From Verrucomicrobiaceae bacterium (GTDB taxonomy: Bacteria; Verrucomicrobiota; Verrucomicrobiia; Verrucomicrobiales; Verrucomicrobiaceae), in contig JAGKWZ010000364.1 of the NCBI GenBank assembly GCA_021151605.1, positions 1 to 9,961 of the forward strand: a stretch of DNA of 9,961 bases, in the 5' to 3' direction. Positions within the stretch are counted from its first letter, which is position 1, and each line of letters begins with the position of its first letter. The notes beneath the pieces are model-generated. The model was not told the origin of the DNA, searched no databases, and was given only the letters and a program-made list of their open reading frames with translations. A program made the position numbers and the translations under genes. Below, piece after piece: positions 1 to 7,045 of this stretch.

Positions 1-147
1 GGATCTGACTTCATGGAACTTCTGGTTCCTATCCCACTCGGATTTCATCCATGCGACGATTGGAGTGCCAAGTCCAAAGGCGAAGAACATGATCAAAAGC
101 CACTGCCATAGCGCCCATCGAGGATTCGGTGTCTCCATGGAGCTCAT
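1..147 (-). CDS. N-terminus of a one-helix membrane protein (partial, runs off left edge)
   Basis: An open reading frame of 49 codons without a stop begins at ATG 147 on the minus strand and reaches the window edge. A second in-frame ATG lies at 138. The protein begins with a short polar stretch (METPNPRW), followed by a hydrophobic segment at about residues 12-33 that should span the membrane. A charged stretch (KSEWDRNQKF) follows. It starts only 13 bp after the stop codon of the octaheme cytochrome, so it is probably translated from the same transcript and may work with it at the membrane. No clear Shine-Dalgarno precedes it. I do not recognise the family and too little is visible to assign a function. 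That it is a gene is inferred from its position, its plausible composition and the open frame. Confidence 0.55.
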   Translation of the reverse strand, partial: MSSMETPNPRWALWQWLLIMFFAFGLGTPIVAWMKSEWDRNQKFHEVRS

Positions 148-160
148 CACAGTATGAGAT

Positions 161-2437
161 TCACCGGCTGAGCATCATTCTCAGCCGCTGGGCATCGGCG
201 AAGCTGGGATCAATGGCGATGGCGCGGCTGGCGGCTTCCAGGGCTTCGGGTTTTTGGCCGAGCTGAGCGTGGATGGTGGCGCGGGCGTAGGGGATGGATG
301 GATCGCCGGGCTCGGCGGACTCGCCTTGTTTGAGGGCGGCGATGGCCTCGGCGGTCTGGCCTTGTTGGTTGAGGGCGAGACCGAGGTTGTACCAAGCACG
401 AGCATATCGGGGCTGCACGCGGACACATTCGCGGAGTGCAGCGACGGTGGCGGGGAGGTCGCCGGCTTCACTGAGGGCGAGACCGAGCTCGTAATGATAC
501 TGCGCTTCGTTTGGGGCGAGCTTGATGGCATCCCTCAGCTTTTGGATGGTCTGTGCGGTATTGCCTGCGGTGCTGTGCAGGAGCGCGAGATCATGATGGA
601 AGGGCGGTGAGTTCGGGTCCCACTGAATGGCGGTTTCCATGGACTTGATGGCGGCGGTGAGATCGCGCCGCGCATAGTGCCACTGGCCGAGCTGCATCTG
701 CCCGCTGGGTTGGTCGGCGTTGAGCTGGAGCATGTGCTGTATGTCCTTCGCAGCGGCGGAGTTCACGTCGATGGAGTCGCGCAAAGCCCAAGCTGCAGTG
801 ACGCGCACGCTGCGGGCGGGATCGGTGAGGAGCTTCTCGAGATCGGTGCGCACGCCGGGGGCTTGCAGTGCGGGTTCGAGTGTGCGGGCGGCGGACTGAC
901 GAACGAGTGGATGCGCATGCTGAAGCTGCTTTTGCAATGCGGCGACAACGGGCGGCTCAGTGGCCCAACGATCGAGCACGAGACTGGCACTGGCTTTCCA
1001 GTGCGGGATTTCATCCGTGTCGAGCAGGGCGATGAGGCCGTCTCGTGCCGATGGATCACCCTGGCGTGCTTTGGCGATGAGGGTGGCCCGTGTCCGCGTC
1101 TTGCGGTTCATCTTGTCACCCCACCACTTCTCGGTCGCGGCGAGTGACCAGTCGGTGTCTTTGTCCGTGTGGCATTTGTTGCAGGCGTTTGGGATGCCGA
1201 ACTGCTTGGTCAGCAGCGGATCAGGGATGGTGAAGCCGTGATCGTGACGCGGGTGCCGCTGCATGTAGGTGGTCTGCGGCATGTGACAGTTGATGCATTG
1301 ATTGCCCGTGCTCTCGGCTCCATGGAAGCTGTGGGCCTCTGGCGCGATGACAGGTGCATTTGGGAAACCTCCGGCGGTGTGGCAGCGCACGCAGAGTTGG
1401 TTGCCTGGCAGGATGGGCTTCATGCTGTGCATGTTATGGCAGTCCATGCAGCGCACGCCGGCGTGATACATGCGGCTACTGATGAAGCTGGAGAACTCGT
1501 AGTTCTCATCGCGAATCTGGCCGTCGGGATAGTAAATATCTCCGCCATCGGTGATGGTGAGCAGGTAGTGATCGAAGAAGGACTCTCCAGGCACGAAGTC
1601 GCCGGTGATTTCGCCGCGTCGGGCATGGCAGCCGGCGCAGTTGTCGATGTGCTGATCTCGCGTCCAGCCGGACTTGATGGCGGGGTTTTGCACATGAGCT
1701 TTCATCGGTCCGTGGCAGGACTCGCAGCTCACGGTCATCTCGGCCATGGAGGTGTGGTAGGTGTCCGTGGCGACGTCGTAATTTTTGCGCACACGAGTGT
1801 TGTGGCAGCTCGCGCACATCTGATTCCAGATCATGCCGCGCCCGGTCCAGTGGCCCCACTCGCCAGGCTTTCGGTCTTCGCTGCCATAGACGTTGAACCA
1901 GTCGCCCTTTTTGGGATCAAAGCAGGCCTCCATGGCGTGAAGCGCTCCGCGTGGCCCTTCGACAAGAAATTGCCGCAGCGGATCATGACCGATCACGCGC
2001 TTCACAGGATAGGGCGTCGTTTTGTTGTCGAAGCCGAGAGACACGACTTCAAAACCAGAGCCCGACTTGCGTGCCTCCGTCGTTTGCGTGCCGTGCTTGA
2101 AGGCCTTCGGTGGCTGGAAGGCGGCGAGATCGAGTTCGTCGTTCGGCAGACGTTCGGCGAGGCCGTGATGCGAGCCTTTCCACTTCTCAAACTCAACCGC
2201 ATGGCAGGCTCGGCAGGACTCGGAGCCTGCATATTGGGCAAAGGTGGCCTTTTCATCCGGCATGGCAAAAGCCTCCACCGGCTTCGGGGGTGGCAAAGGC
2301 ACCTGGGTGTAGTTTGGCGCAGGCCAAAGAGCCCACGCGATGAGCGCGATCAGCCCCACAAGGCCACCACCTAGCACGAGCGCTGCCTTTGCATTCGAGG
2401 CAGGTTCGGGAGTGGGGACTGTCTTGGACTTCTTCAT
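161..2437 (-). CDS. Membrane-anchored octaheme c-type cytochrome with HEAT-like and TPR repeats
   Basis: This 758-residue protein has an N-terminal hydrophobic segment at about residues 17-39 with lysines before it, so it is probably an uncleaved anchor placing the rest outside the cytoplasm. Eight CXXCH haem c motifs are visible, at about C75, C208, C238, C267, C330, C349, C381 and C419. The first is followed by a W..SHH motif (W86, H90, H91) typical of cytochrome c554-like multihaem domains. After the last haem come HEAT-like helical repeats (about 460-555) and then about five TPR units (about 577-757), which usually bind partner proteins. The likely role is periplasmic electron transfer or redox catalysis in a complex. 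No CXXCK motif of NrfA-type nitrite reductases is present, so a nitrite or hydroxylamine activity should not be assumed. The start is well supported by a perfect Shine-Dalgarno 5 bp upstream. A small membrane protein follows 13 bp downstream. Confidence 0.93.
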   Translation of the reverse strand: MKKSKTVPTPEPASNAKAALVLGGGLVGLIALIAWALWPAPNYTQVPLPPPKPVEAFAMPDEKATFAQYAGSESCRACHAVEFEKWKGSHHGLAERLPNDELDLAAFQPPKAFKHGTQTTEARKSGSGFEVVSLGFDNKTTPYPVKRVIGHDPLRQFLVEGPRGALHAMEACFDPKKGDWFNVYGSEDRKPGEWGHWTGRGMIWNQMCASCHNTRVRKNYDVATDTYHTSMAEMTVSCESCHGPMKAHVQNPAIKSGWTRDQHIDNCAGCHARRGEITGDFVPGESFFDHYLLTITDGGDIYYPDGQIRDENYEFSSFISSRMYHAGVRCMDCHNMHSMKPILPGNQLCVRCHTAGGFPNAPVIAPEAHSFHGAESTGNQCINCHMPQTTYMQRHPRHDHGFTIPDPLLTKQFGIPNACNKCHTDKDTDWSLAATEKWWGDKMNRKTRTRATLIAKARQGDPSARDGLIALLDTDEIPHWKASASLVLDRWATEPPVVAALQKQLQHAHPLVRQSAARTLEPALQAPGVRTDLEKLLTDPARSVRVTAAWALRDSIDVNSAAAKDIQHMLQLNADQPSGQMQLGQWHYARRDLTAAIKSMETAIQWDPNSPPFHHDLALLHSTAGNTAQTIQKLRDAIKLAPNEAQYHYELGLALSEAGDLPATVAALRECVRVQPRYARAWYNLGLALNQQGQTAEAIAALKQGESAEPGDPSIPYARATIHAQLGQKPEALEAASRAIAIDPSFADAQRLRMMLSR

Positions 2438-2442
2438 CTTGT

Positions 2443-2450
2443 CCTCCTTA
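2443..2450 (-). promoter_or_regulatory. Strong Shine-Dalgarno site for the octaheme cytochrome
   Basis: TAAGGAGG on the minus strand lies 5 bases before ATG 2437. It is a full match to the anti-Shine-Dalgarno core and fixes the cytochrome start. It stands out because no other start in this window has a comparable site. The 60-bp gap upstream also holds a TTGACG hexamer, but I see no convincing -10 at the right distance, so no promoter is called there. Confidence 0.85.
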
Positions 2451-2497
2451 CGCGGGAGTGGAGGGAAGCGTCAACGCGTCGCAACACCATTTCATTC

Positions 2498-4129
2498 TCA
2501 CCGTGATGTCAGAGCCCCCTCAAACCGCCGCCAGTAGATCACGGCCACTGGTAGAATCGAGGCGCAGCTTTTCGCCGCATCCACAACCGCGATCCATGAG
2601 CCATCCTGGGCGGCTGTGATGATCAAACTTACGGCAATCACGACAGCGGAGCCGACTAGAAAAATCGCTGCCGGGGAAATCGTCTGACGAACCTGAGGCA
2701 CCTCCAACTCCACCACATCCCAGAAGCGCCAAGCCAGCAGCGCCAGAATGAGCATGGGCACATACGCGCTAAGTCCGGTCATTTCCGGTGCATCGTAATC
2801 ATAGATGGCATGTGCCACGACGATCATGGCAAAGGTACTGATGAACTCCTGCACCCGGTGGAAGCGACTACGTAGCATGTCATAAAGTGCATGAGTGGTC
2901 AGCCCGGTCATGGCGATGTGCATGAAGTTCGCCGAGAGGAACCTGGGTAGCGCCACACCATTCCCGTAGTCCATGTAGTAGTCCAAGTTTTCCTCAAGCG
3001 CGAAGCCGAGACCGACAAACGCGCCCGTCATGATGGCCATACCAGGACTACGCCGCCAGACGAGCCAGGGCATGAAAAGTGAAGCCAGGGCCAGCTTACA
3101 AAACTCTTCCCGGAAACCGACTCCAATGATGAGATGCCAAAGGTCGAAAGGGAAGGCCAGATCTTCACCACCGATGTTCATCGTGTCCTTCTGCCAAGCG
3201 ATCATCGAAACTGTGGGCCAGATGCTCGCGATACCTGCCACGATGGGAGCGATGGGCCATGACCAACGCCAGGGCTGCCTGGGAGAATGAATGACAAGTA
3301 GTATATACCATAGTCCAGCGGCCAGCGCAGTGAGAGTCAACGCGAGATACGGAACCGTTTCAAAACGATGTCTCAAAAGTCCGCGCCACTGCATGGTTAG
3401 ATCTCCGAGCATGATCCCGACCTTGTGCTCCATGATGGGGGGAAGTCCTTCCAGCCAGCCAGTGTTCATCATCTTTTGCAGGCTGGCTCCATCCTTCAGA
3501 CTCAAAGCCAGATACACCGCCGTCTCGCGTGCCTGTTTGGCATCGGGAAAGAGAGAGCCTTCACGAACCATGGCGGAGAGAGCGTCTTCATCATGATCCG
3601 TCCTGAGCAGCAGACTCGCATAAAGCTCATTGGCAAATGGAGGTGGCTTTTCAGAGACCGCCAGCTCCCGAAGCCGATGTGCCGCCTCCTGATTTGGCCT
3701 CTGCTTTTCGGCGAGATAGGCGGCCAGGTAGGCCTCGAAGGCATGCCTTTCACCAACAGCAGAAACATGTTTTTCAATCAATGGCCGGACATCATATGCG
3801 AGCAGTTTTCCCGACCTCGAGTAACTGCTGGCATCCGGCATCTCCATCTCCAAAACATCCTTGAGCACTCCCAGGCTGGGCATCAGCTTTCGAAGCCAGC
3901 GTGCAAAAGTGCGAGGCGAAGGTTCGGTAGTGTTACGGAGACGTTGCCATTCTTTGCGAATCGCATTCTCAATAGGGTCCACCATCGCATCACGTTCGCG
4001 CTCAGGCTGCATTCGAGTCATGACCCAGGCGAGGGCAAAAGCTCCCAGCACAATGCACACGGACAGCTTTTTCAGCACATCGGCACGCCGCGACCAGTAA
4101 TGCAAGCGTGAGCGCCATCCTGTAATCAT
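2498..4129 (-). CDS. PrsW-family intramembrane metalloprotease with N-terminal soluble domain
   Basis: This 543-residue polytopic membrane protein carries the conserved motifs of the PrsW/CAAX-like glutamate protease family. They are an EExxK motif at E341-E342-K345, an F-x-x-E motif at F376-E379 followed by E380-N381, and histidine motifs at H404, H413 (with D417) and H440 (with D444). Known PrsW proteins cleave membrane-bound anti-sigma factors or other membrane proteins. The substrate here is unknown. One helix is predicted near residues 21-38, followed by a soluble region of about 220 residues with TPR-like helical hairpins (about 125-225). Eight or so further helices run from about 258 to 532. 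The soluble insert makes it longer than a minimal PrsW. The gene starts 21 bp after the stop of the small membrane protein and has no clear Shine-Dalgarno, so translation may be coupled. Family assignment is firm; target and pathway are not visible. Confidence 0.88.
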   Translation of the reverse strand: MITGWRSRLHYWSRRADVLKKLSVCIVLGAFALAWVMTRMQPERERDAMVDPIENAIRKEWQRLRNTTEPSPRTFARWLRKLMPSLGVLKDVLEMEMPDASSYSRSGKLLAYDVRPLIEKHVSAVGERHAFEAYLAAYLAEKQRPNQEAAHRLRELAVSEKPPPFANELYASLLLRTDHDEDALSAMVREGSLFPDAKQARETAVYLALSLKDGASLQKMMNTGWLEGLPPIMEHKVGIMLGDLTMQWRGLLRHRFETVPYLALTLTALAAGLWYILLVIHSPRQPWRWSWPIAPIVAGIASIWPTVSMIAWQKDTMNIGGEDLAFPFDLWHLIIGVGFREEFCKLALASLFMPWLVWRRSPGMAIMTGAFVGLGFALEENLDYYMDYGNGVALPRFLSANFMHIAMTGLTTHALYDMLRSRFHRVQEFISTFAMIVVAHAIYDYDAPEMTGLSAYVPMLILALLAWRFWDVVELEVPQVRQTISPAAIFLVGSAVVIAVSLIITAAQDGSWIAVVDAAKSCASILPVAVIYWRRFEGALTSR

Positions 4130-4150
4130 GATCGAGTCAGCAGATGAGGC

Positions 4151-4471
4151 TTATTTTTTCCACCAATCCTGTTCTCGCTCCCAAGGTGCCGGTTCGGGTT
4201 CGCCGCCATGGTTTGCCTTTTCGGCTGTAGCCGCTTCCTCACGCGAAATCTCTTCGTCCATCTCCATCAACAGCTGGATGTGAGGCGGTGGCTTCGTCGT
4301 CCGCCGCCAGATCAGCCAGGCCCAGCAGGCAAAGAAACCGAGCATGAAAAGAAGAAACGCCAGATTGATCATCACGAAGAGATCCATACCCGCCACATGC
4401 TCGCCTTTGGCACCCACGCCCGTCGCGGCTGAATGCTGGAAATATAACGGAAAAGCGAGAGGTGAGGTCAT
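4151..4471 (-). CDS. Small single-helix membrane protein with Trp-rich charged C-terminus
   Basis: This 106-residue protein has one strong transmembrane segment at about residues 30-55 ending in W-R-R, which by the positive-inside rule puts the C-terminal tail in the cytoplasm. The tail is acidic in its middle (MDEEISREE) and ends in a tryptophan-rich stretch, PWEREQDWWKK. ATG 4471 is given as the start, but the first 28 residues look poorly constrained. M29 (ATG 4387), just before the helix, is a reasonable alternative and would give 78 residues. It starts 12 bp after the acetyltransferase stop and ends 21 bp before the PrsW start, so the three are probably one transcript. The family is not recognised. 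Its position suggests a partner or substrate of the PrsW protease, which is inference only. Confidence 0.75.
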   Translation of the reverse strand: MTSPLAFPLYFQHSAATGVGAKGEHVAGMDLFVMINLAFLLFMLGFFACWAWLIWRRTTKPPPHIQLLMEMDEEISREEAATAEKANHGGEPEPAPWEREQDWWKK

Positions 4472-4483
4472 GACTGCACAGAC

Positions 4484-4960
4484 CTACGTTTTGTCTGAAA
4501 AGACCAGCCGCATCGGAATCATGCTGGAGAAGCCAAATCCATGGCTGGCAAAGAACGTCTGCGATGTCGCGCTGATGCGGTCTGTTAAAAGGGTAATACG
4601 CTTAAAACTCTTCTGACGGGCGAAATCCACCGCATATTCCAGCAACCTCCCGCCATAGCCCTGGCGACGATGCTGAGGATGCACGATCACGTCCTCCATG
4701 AGCACGACTGGACCACCTTCAGCCGTGCTGATCGTGAAAAGAAGGTTCACCATGCCAATGACCTGATGGTCTGTCCTCAGGACAAAAATGCGCCCCAATT
4801 TGGGCTGCTCCAGGATCATGCGGATACCCTGCTCCTGCTTCGTTTTATCAGGATTAAAGTCCTCCTCTTCGTCAAAAAGGGCCATCGTCAGCTCCACGAG
4901 CTGCGGCAAATCTTCAATAGTGGCCGGCTCGATGCGTGGCTCGGTGACAGGGGATGACAT
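4484..4960 (-). CDS. GNAT-family N-acetyltransferase
   Basis: This 158-residue protein fits a single GNAT domain: an N-terminal strand and helix (about 8-30), strands around 57-78 and 85-94, and the acetyl-CoA pyrophosphate-binding loop HRRQGYGG at 97-104. Motif B follows (about 133-145, SQTFFASHGFGF). It should transfer an acetyl group from acetyl-CoA to an amine. The acceptor cannot be told from sequence, and the family covers small molecules, antibiotics and protein N-termini. ATG 4960 is chosen over a TTG at 4996 that would add 12 residues. The domain begins soon after ATG 4960, and the TTG coincides with the -35 element of a good promoter-like sequence. If that promoter is real the message would be nearly leaderless. 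It is the first gene of the minus-strand run. Confidence 0.88.
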   Translation of the reverse strand: MSSPVTEPRIEPATIEDLPQLVELTMALFDEEEDFNPDKTKQEQGIRMILEQPKLGRIFVLRTDHQVIGMVNLLFTISTAEGGPVVLMEDVIVHPQHRRQGYGGRLLEYAVDFARQKSFKRITLLTDRISATSQTFFASHGFGFSSMIPMRLVFSDKT

Positions 4961-4967
4961 GGCTATG

Positions 4968-4996
4968 ATTATGGAGGCGGCCCCGCCGGATGGCAA
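4968..4996 (-). promoter_or_regulatory. Sigma-70-like promoter for the minus-strand run
   Basis: On the minus strand, TTGCCA (4996-4991, five of six matches to the -35 consensus) is followed after exactly 17 bp by CATAAT (4973-4968, five of six matches to the -10 consensus). Transcription would begin about 7 bases later, at about 4961-4960, on or next to the A of the acetyltransferase ATG. The message would then be leaderless or nearly so. The site fits the divergent gap and the absence of a Shine-Dalgarno before that ATG. Assignment is from sequence match only. Confidence 0.6.
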
Positions 4997-5037
4997 CGAT
5001 CATCCTAGCCGAAGATCACCCGTGTGAAATCCGGCGG
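4983..5037. repeat. 9-bp inverted repeat in the divergent intergenic region (candidate operator)
   Basis: CCGCCGGAT at 4983-4991 is the perfect reverse complement of ATCCGGCGG at 5029-5037, with 37 bp between. The left arm falls in the spacer of the minus-strand promoter and touches its -35 element, so a bound protein would block that promoter. A smaller palindrome (GGCGG cc CCGCC, 4976-4987) overlaps the left arm. The sequence is GC-rich, so chance is a real alternative. AraC-type proteins usually bind direct rather than inverted repeats, which weakens a link to the adjacent regulator. Confidence 0.3.
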
Positions 5038-5055
5038 CGACCCCGTTTTTTCGCC

Positions 5056-5688
5056 ATGCCTCCCAGGCGCATCCAGACCTCCCGCTCAGACTCCCTCAGT
5101 AATGAAGCCTTGCGTAGTCTTCTCGACACGCTGCCGGATGTGCAGGCGTGGATAAAAGACGCCAAACGTCGTTACCTCTGGGTAAATCGCGCCTTCTTGC
5201 TCAACTATGGCCTGCATGATCTCCATGAGGTCCTCGGCAAAACCGATGATGATCTTTCTCCGCCCCATCTGGCCATCCAATTTCGTCAGGGAGATGAGGC
5301 CGTGCTCGCCGGACAGACGGTCGAGGGGCGGCTGGAACTTATCGGTCGCTATGACCACACCGCCGCATGGTGTTTTACGACGAAGCGCCCCGTGCTCGAA
5401 GAGAATGGCAGCGCCGTTGGCACCACGGGTATCACTCGAGTTCTCGATGCCGCACAAATCGACCAGCGTGGCGATATTCGGCTTGGTGTCGTCATTGCGA
5501 TGATGACGCGGCGTCTCGGGAAAGCCGTCACGAATGCGGAGATGGCAAAGGCGGATCAAAGCCACCTCACCCGAGAATTCCGCCGCATCACGAAGACGAC
5601 ACCTGCAGCTTACCGCGAGAAATACGCCGCCGCGAATGTTCTATGCCCTGCCGCTTTTGTTCTATCTAAGGCCAAGAGGAAACGATAG
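5056..5688 (+). CDS. PAS-domain AraC-type regulator with a shortened HTH region
   Basis: From ATG 5056 the protein is 210 residues. Residues 16-130 form a PAS-like sensor domain (LDTLPDVQAWIKD, then VNRAFL and ending GTTGITRVLD) of the kind found in verrucomicrobial PAS + AraC regulators. Residues 141-190 resemble an AraC DNA-binding domain, ending with the typical signature DQSHLTREFRR...TPAAYR. A full AraC domain is about 100 residues with two helix-turn-helix units. Here only about 50 remain, and the usual Gly-Phe turn before DQSH is absent, as if the middle had been lost in frame at about 5553. It may be a weak binder, a dominant form or a decaying gene. ATG 4990 in the same frame would add 22 residues after a GGAGG 12 bp upstream. 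I prefer 5056 because that extension has no domain match and would run through the promoter region. The amidohydrolase starts 12 bp downstream, suggesting co-transcription. Confidence 0.78.
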   Translation: MPPRRIQTSRSDSLSNEALRSLLDTLPDVQAWIKDAKRRYLWVNRAFLLNYGLHDLHEVLGKTDDDLSPPHLAIQFRQGDEAVLAGQTVEGRLELIGRYDHTAAWCFTTKRPVLEENGSAVGTTGITRVLDAAQIDQRGDIRLGVVIAMMTRRLGKAVTNAEMAKADQSHLTREFRRITKTTPAAYREKYAAANVLCPAAFVLSKAKRKR

Positions 5689-5700
5689 TCTGTCAGCACC

Positions 5701-7002
5701 ATGAAGCTCCAACCAGGCATCACCGTCGTCAAAAACGGCCAGCTCGTCGATGGCACGAGCAAGCCCGCTATCCCCAATGCCACCGTGATCGTTCAAGACG
5801 GTCGCATCACCTATGCCGGCCCTGCTGAAGCTGCGCCGCAGACACCACCCAATGCGCGCGTCATTGATGCCAAAGGCGGCACAATCCTGCCTGGGCTAGT
5901 CGAAGCGCACTTCCACGCCACCTACTTTAACATTCAGGAACTCCAGGACCTCGACATCAAATACCCTGTCGAATACGTCAGCATGCTGACCGCCGTGAAC
6001 GCAAAGCTCGCGCTCGAATGCGGTTACACGGCGGCTCGCAGCGGCGGCTGTCTTTTCAATGTCGATGTCTGGCTCAAGAAGGCCATCGAGAACGATCTCA
6101 TCCCCGGTCCGCGTCTCGCCACGTCGGGTCGCGAGATTTGCAGCGCGGGCGGCTTGATGGATTGGAACCCCGAGTTCCGCAAAATCGGCATGGAAGGCCT
6201 CGTCTTCATCATCAACGGCGTCGAGGACGCCCGCAGCGCTGTGCGTGCGCTGGTGAAGGACGGCATCGAATGGGTGAAGACCTATCCCACCGGCGATGCC
6301 GCATCGCCCGATACGAATGATCATCACACACTGTGCATGAACTTCGACGAGATGAACGCCGTGGTGCAAACCGCGCACAATCACAAGCTCAAGGTCACCG
6401 GTCACTGCCGCGCCACGGAGGGCATCAAGAACGCCCTCCGCGCTGGTTACGACTGCATCGAGCACGGCACCTTCATTGATGACGAAGGCTTGGAGCTTCT
6501 CTTGAAGCGCGACGTGCCCTGCGTCCCCGCGCTCTACTTTGAAAAAGCCAGCATCCTGCGAGGACCCGAGTTCGGCCTGCCACAGAGCGTCATCGACGGG
6601 CATCAAGAAACGCTCGATGGCGGCACCGCTTCCGCTTTGCGCATCCTCCGCGCCGGTGGCCGCATCGGCCTCGGCGGCGACTACGGCTTCGGCTGGAACC
6701 CGCACGGCGACTACGCCCGCGAGATCACCTTCTTCGTGAAGGATGTCGGCTTCACCCCACTGGAGGCCATCATGTGCGCCACCAAGACCGGCGCCGAGAT
6801 CATGGGCCGCAGCCACGAATTAGGCACCGTCGAACCCGGTAAGCTCGCCGACCTCCTCATCGTCGATGGCGACGTTTTAAAAGACATTGCCCTCCTCGAA
6901 GACCGCCGCCGCTTCATCGCCGTCCTCCAAGGCGGCGTCATCAAAGCTGGCCAACTCACCCGCACCGAACACACCTGGGATAATGCGACTAAAATGGGAT
7001 GA
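5701..7002 (+). CDS. Metal-dependent amidohydrolase (imidazolonepropionase/prolidase-like)
   Basis: This 433-residue protein of the amidohydrolase superfamily has a beta-sandwich formed by its two ends (about 5-62 and 375-420) around a TIM barrel. The metal-site residues are all visible: HxH at H70 and H72, a lysine at K193 likely to be carboxylated and bridge two metals, H235 (TGH), H255 (IEHGT) and the catalytic aspartate D327 (GGD). The residue two before the HxH is Glu68 rather than the usual Asp. There is no signal peptide, so it acts in the cytoplasm. The family hydrolyses cyclic amides, Xaa-Pro dipeptides and similar C-N bonds; this subgroup is usually annotated only as amidohydrolase and the substrate is unknown. 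Length is normal and the gene appears intact. No clear Shine-Dalgarno precedes the ATG. It lies 12 bp after the PAS/AraC regulator, which may control it. Confidence 0.92.
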   Translation: MKLQPGITVVKNGQLVDGTSKPAIPNATVIVQDGRITYAGPAEAAPQTPPNARVIDAKGGTILPGLVEAHFHATYFNIQELQDLDIKYPVEYVSMLTAVNAKLALECGYTAARSGGCLFNVDVWLKKAIENDLIPGPRLATSGREICSAGGLMDWNPEFRKIGMEGLVFIINGVEDARSAVRALVKDGIEWVKTYPTGDAASPDTNDHHTLCMNFDEMNAVVQTAHNHKLKVTGHCRATEGIKNALRAGYDCIEHGTFIDDEGLELLLKRDVPCVPALYFEKASILRGPEFGLPQSVIDGHQETLDGGTASALRILRAGGRIGLGGDYGFGWNPHGDYAREITFFVKDVGFTPLEAIMCATKTGAEIMGRSHELGTVEPGKLADLLIVDGDVLKDIALLEDRRRFIAVLQGGVIKAGQLTRTEHTWDNATKMG

Positions 7003-7045
7003 CTCCTGCCTTCTGGTCGCGTTTAAAACTGCTCACTCTTTCGCC

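Noticed and set aside
1169..2374. 401-codon open frame on the plus strand opposite the cytochrome
   Set aside because: It lies wholly antisense to a gene with eight CXXCH motifs, a Shine-Dalgarno and clear repeats. Its product has no recognisable motif and its open frame follows from GC-rich codons on the other strand.
4941..4969. Plus-strand promoter using TATGAT (4964-4969) for the PAS/AraC gene
   Set aside because: The only -35-like hexamer, GTGACA at 4944-4949, leaves a 14-bp spacer, too short for a standard promoter. The promoter for this gene remains unassigned.
4958..4996. TTG 4996 as the acetyltransferase start
   Set aside because: It adds 12 residues outside the domain and coincides with the -35 hexamer of the best promoter-like sequence in the window. 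ATG 4960 fits the domain edge.
5896..6816. 306-codon open frame on the minus strand opposite the amidohydrolase
   Set aside because: The amidohydrolase has all of its metal ligands and normal length. The antisense product is Ala/Val/Asp-rich, as expected for a codon shadow.
7003..7045. Terminator or promoter between the amidohydrolase and the secreted protein
   Set aside because: No GC-rich hairpin with a T-run is visible and TTTAAA (7022-7027) has no matching -35. The genes may simply be co-transcribed.
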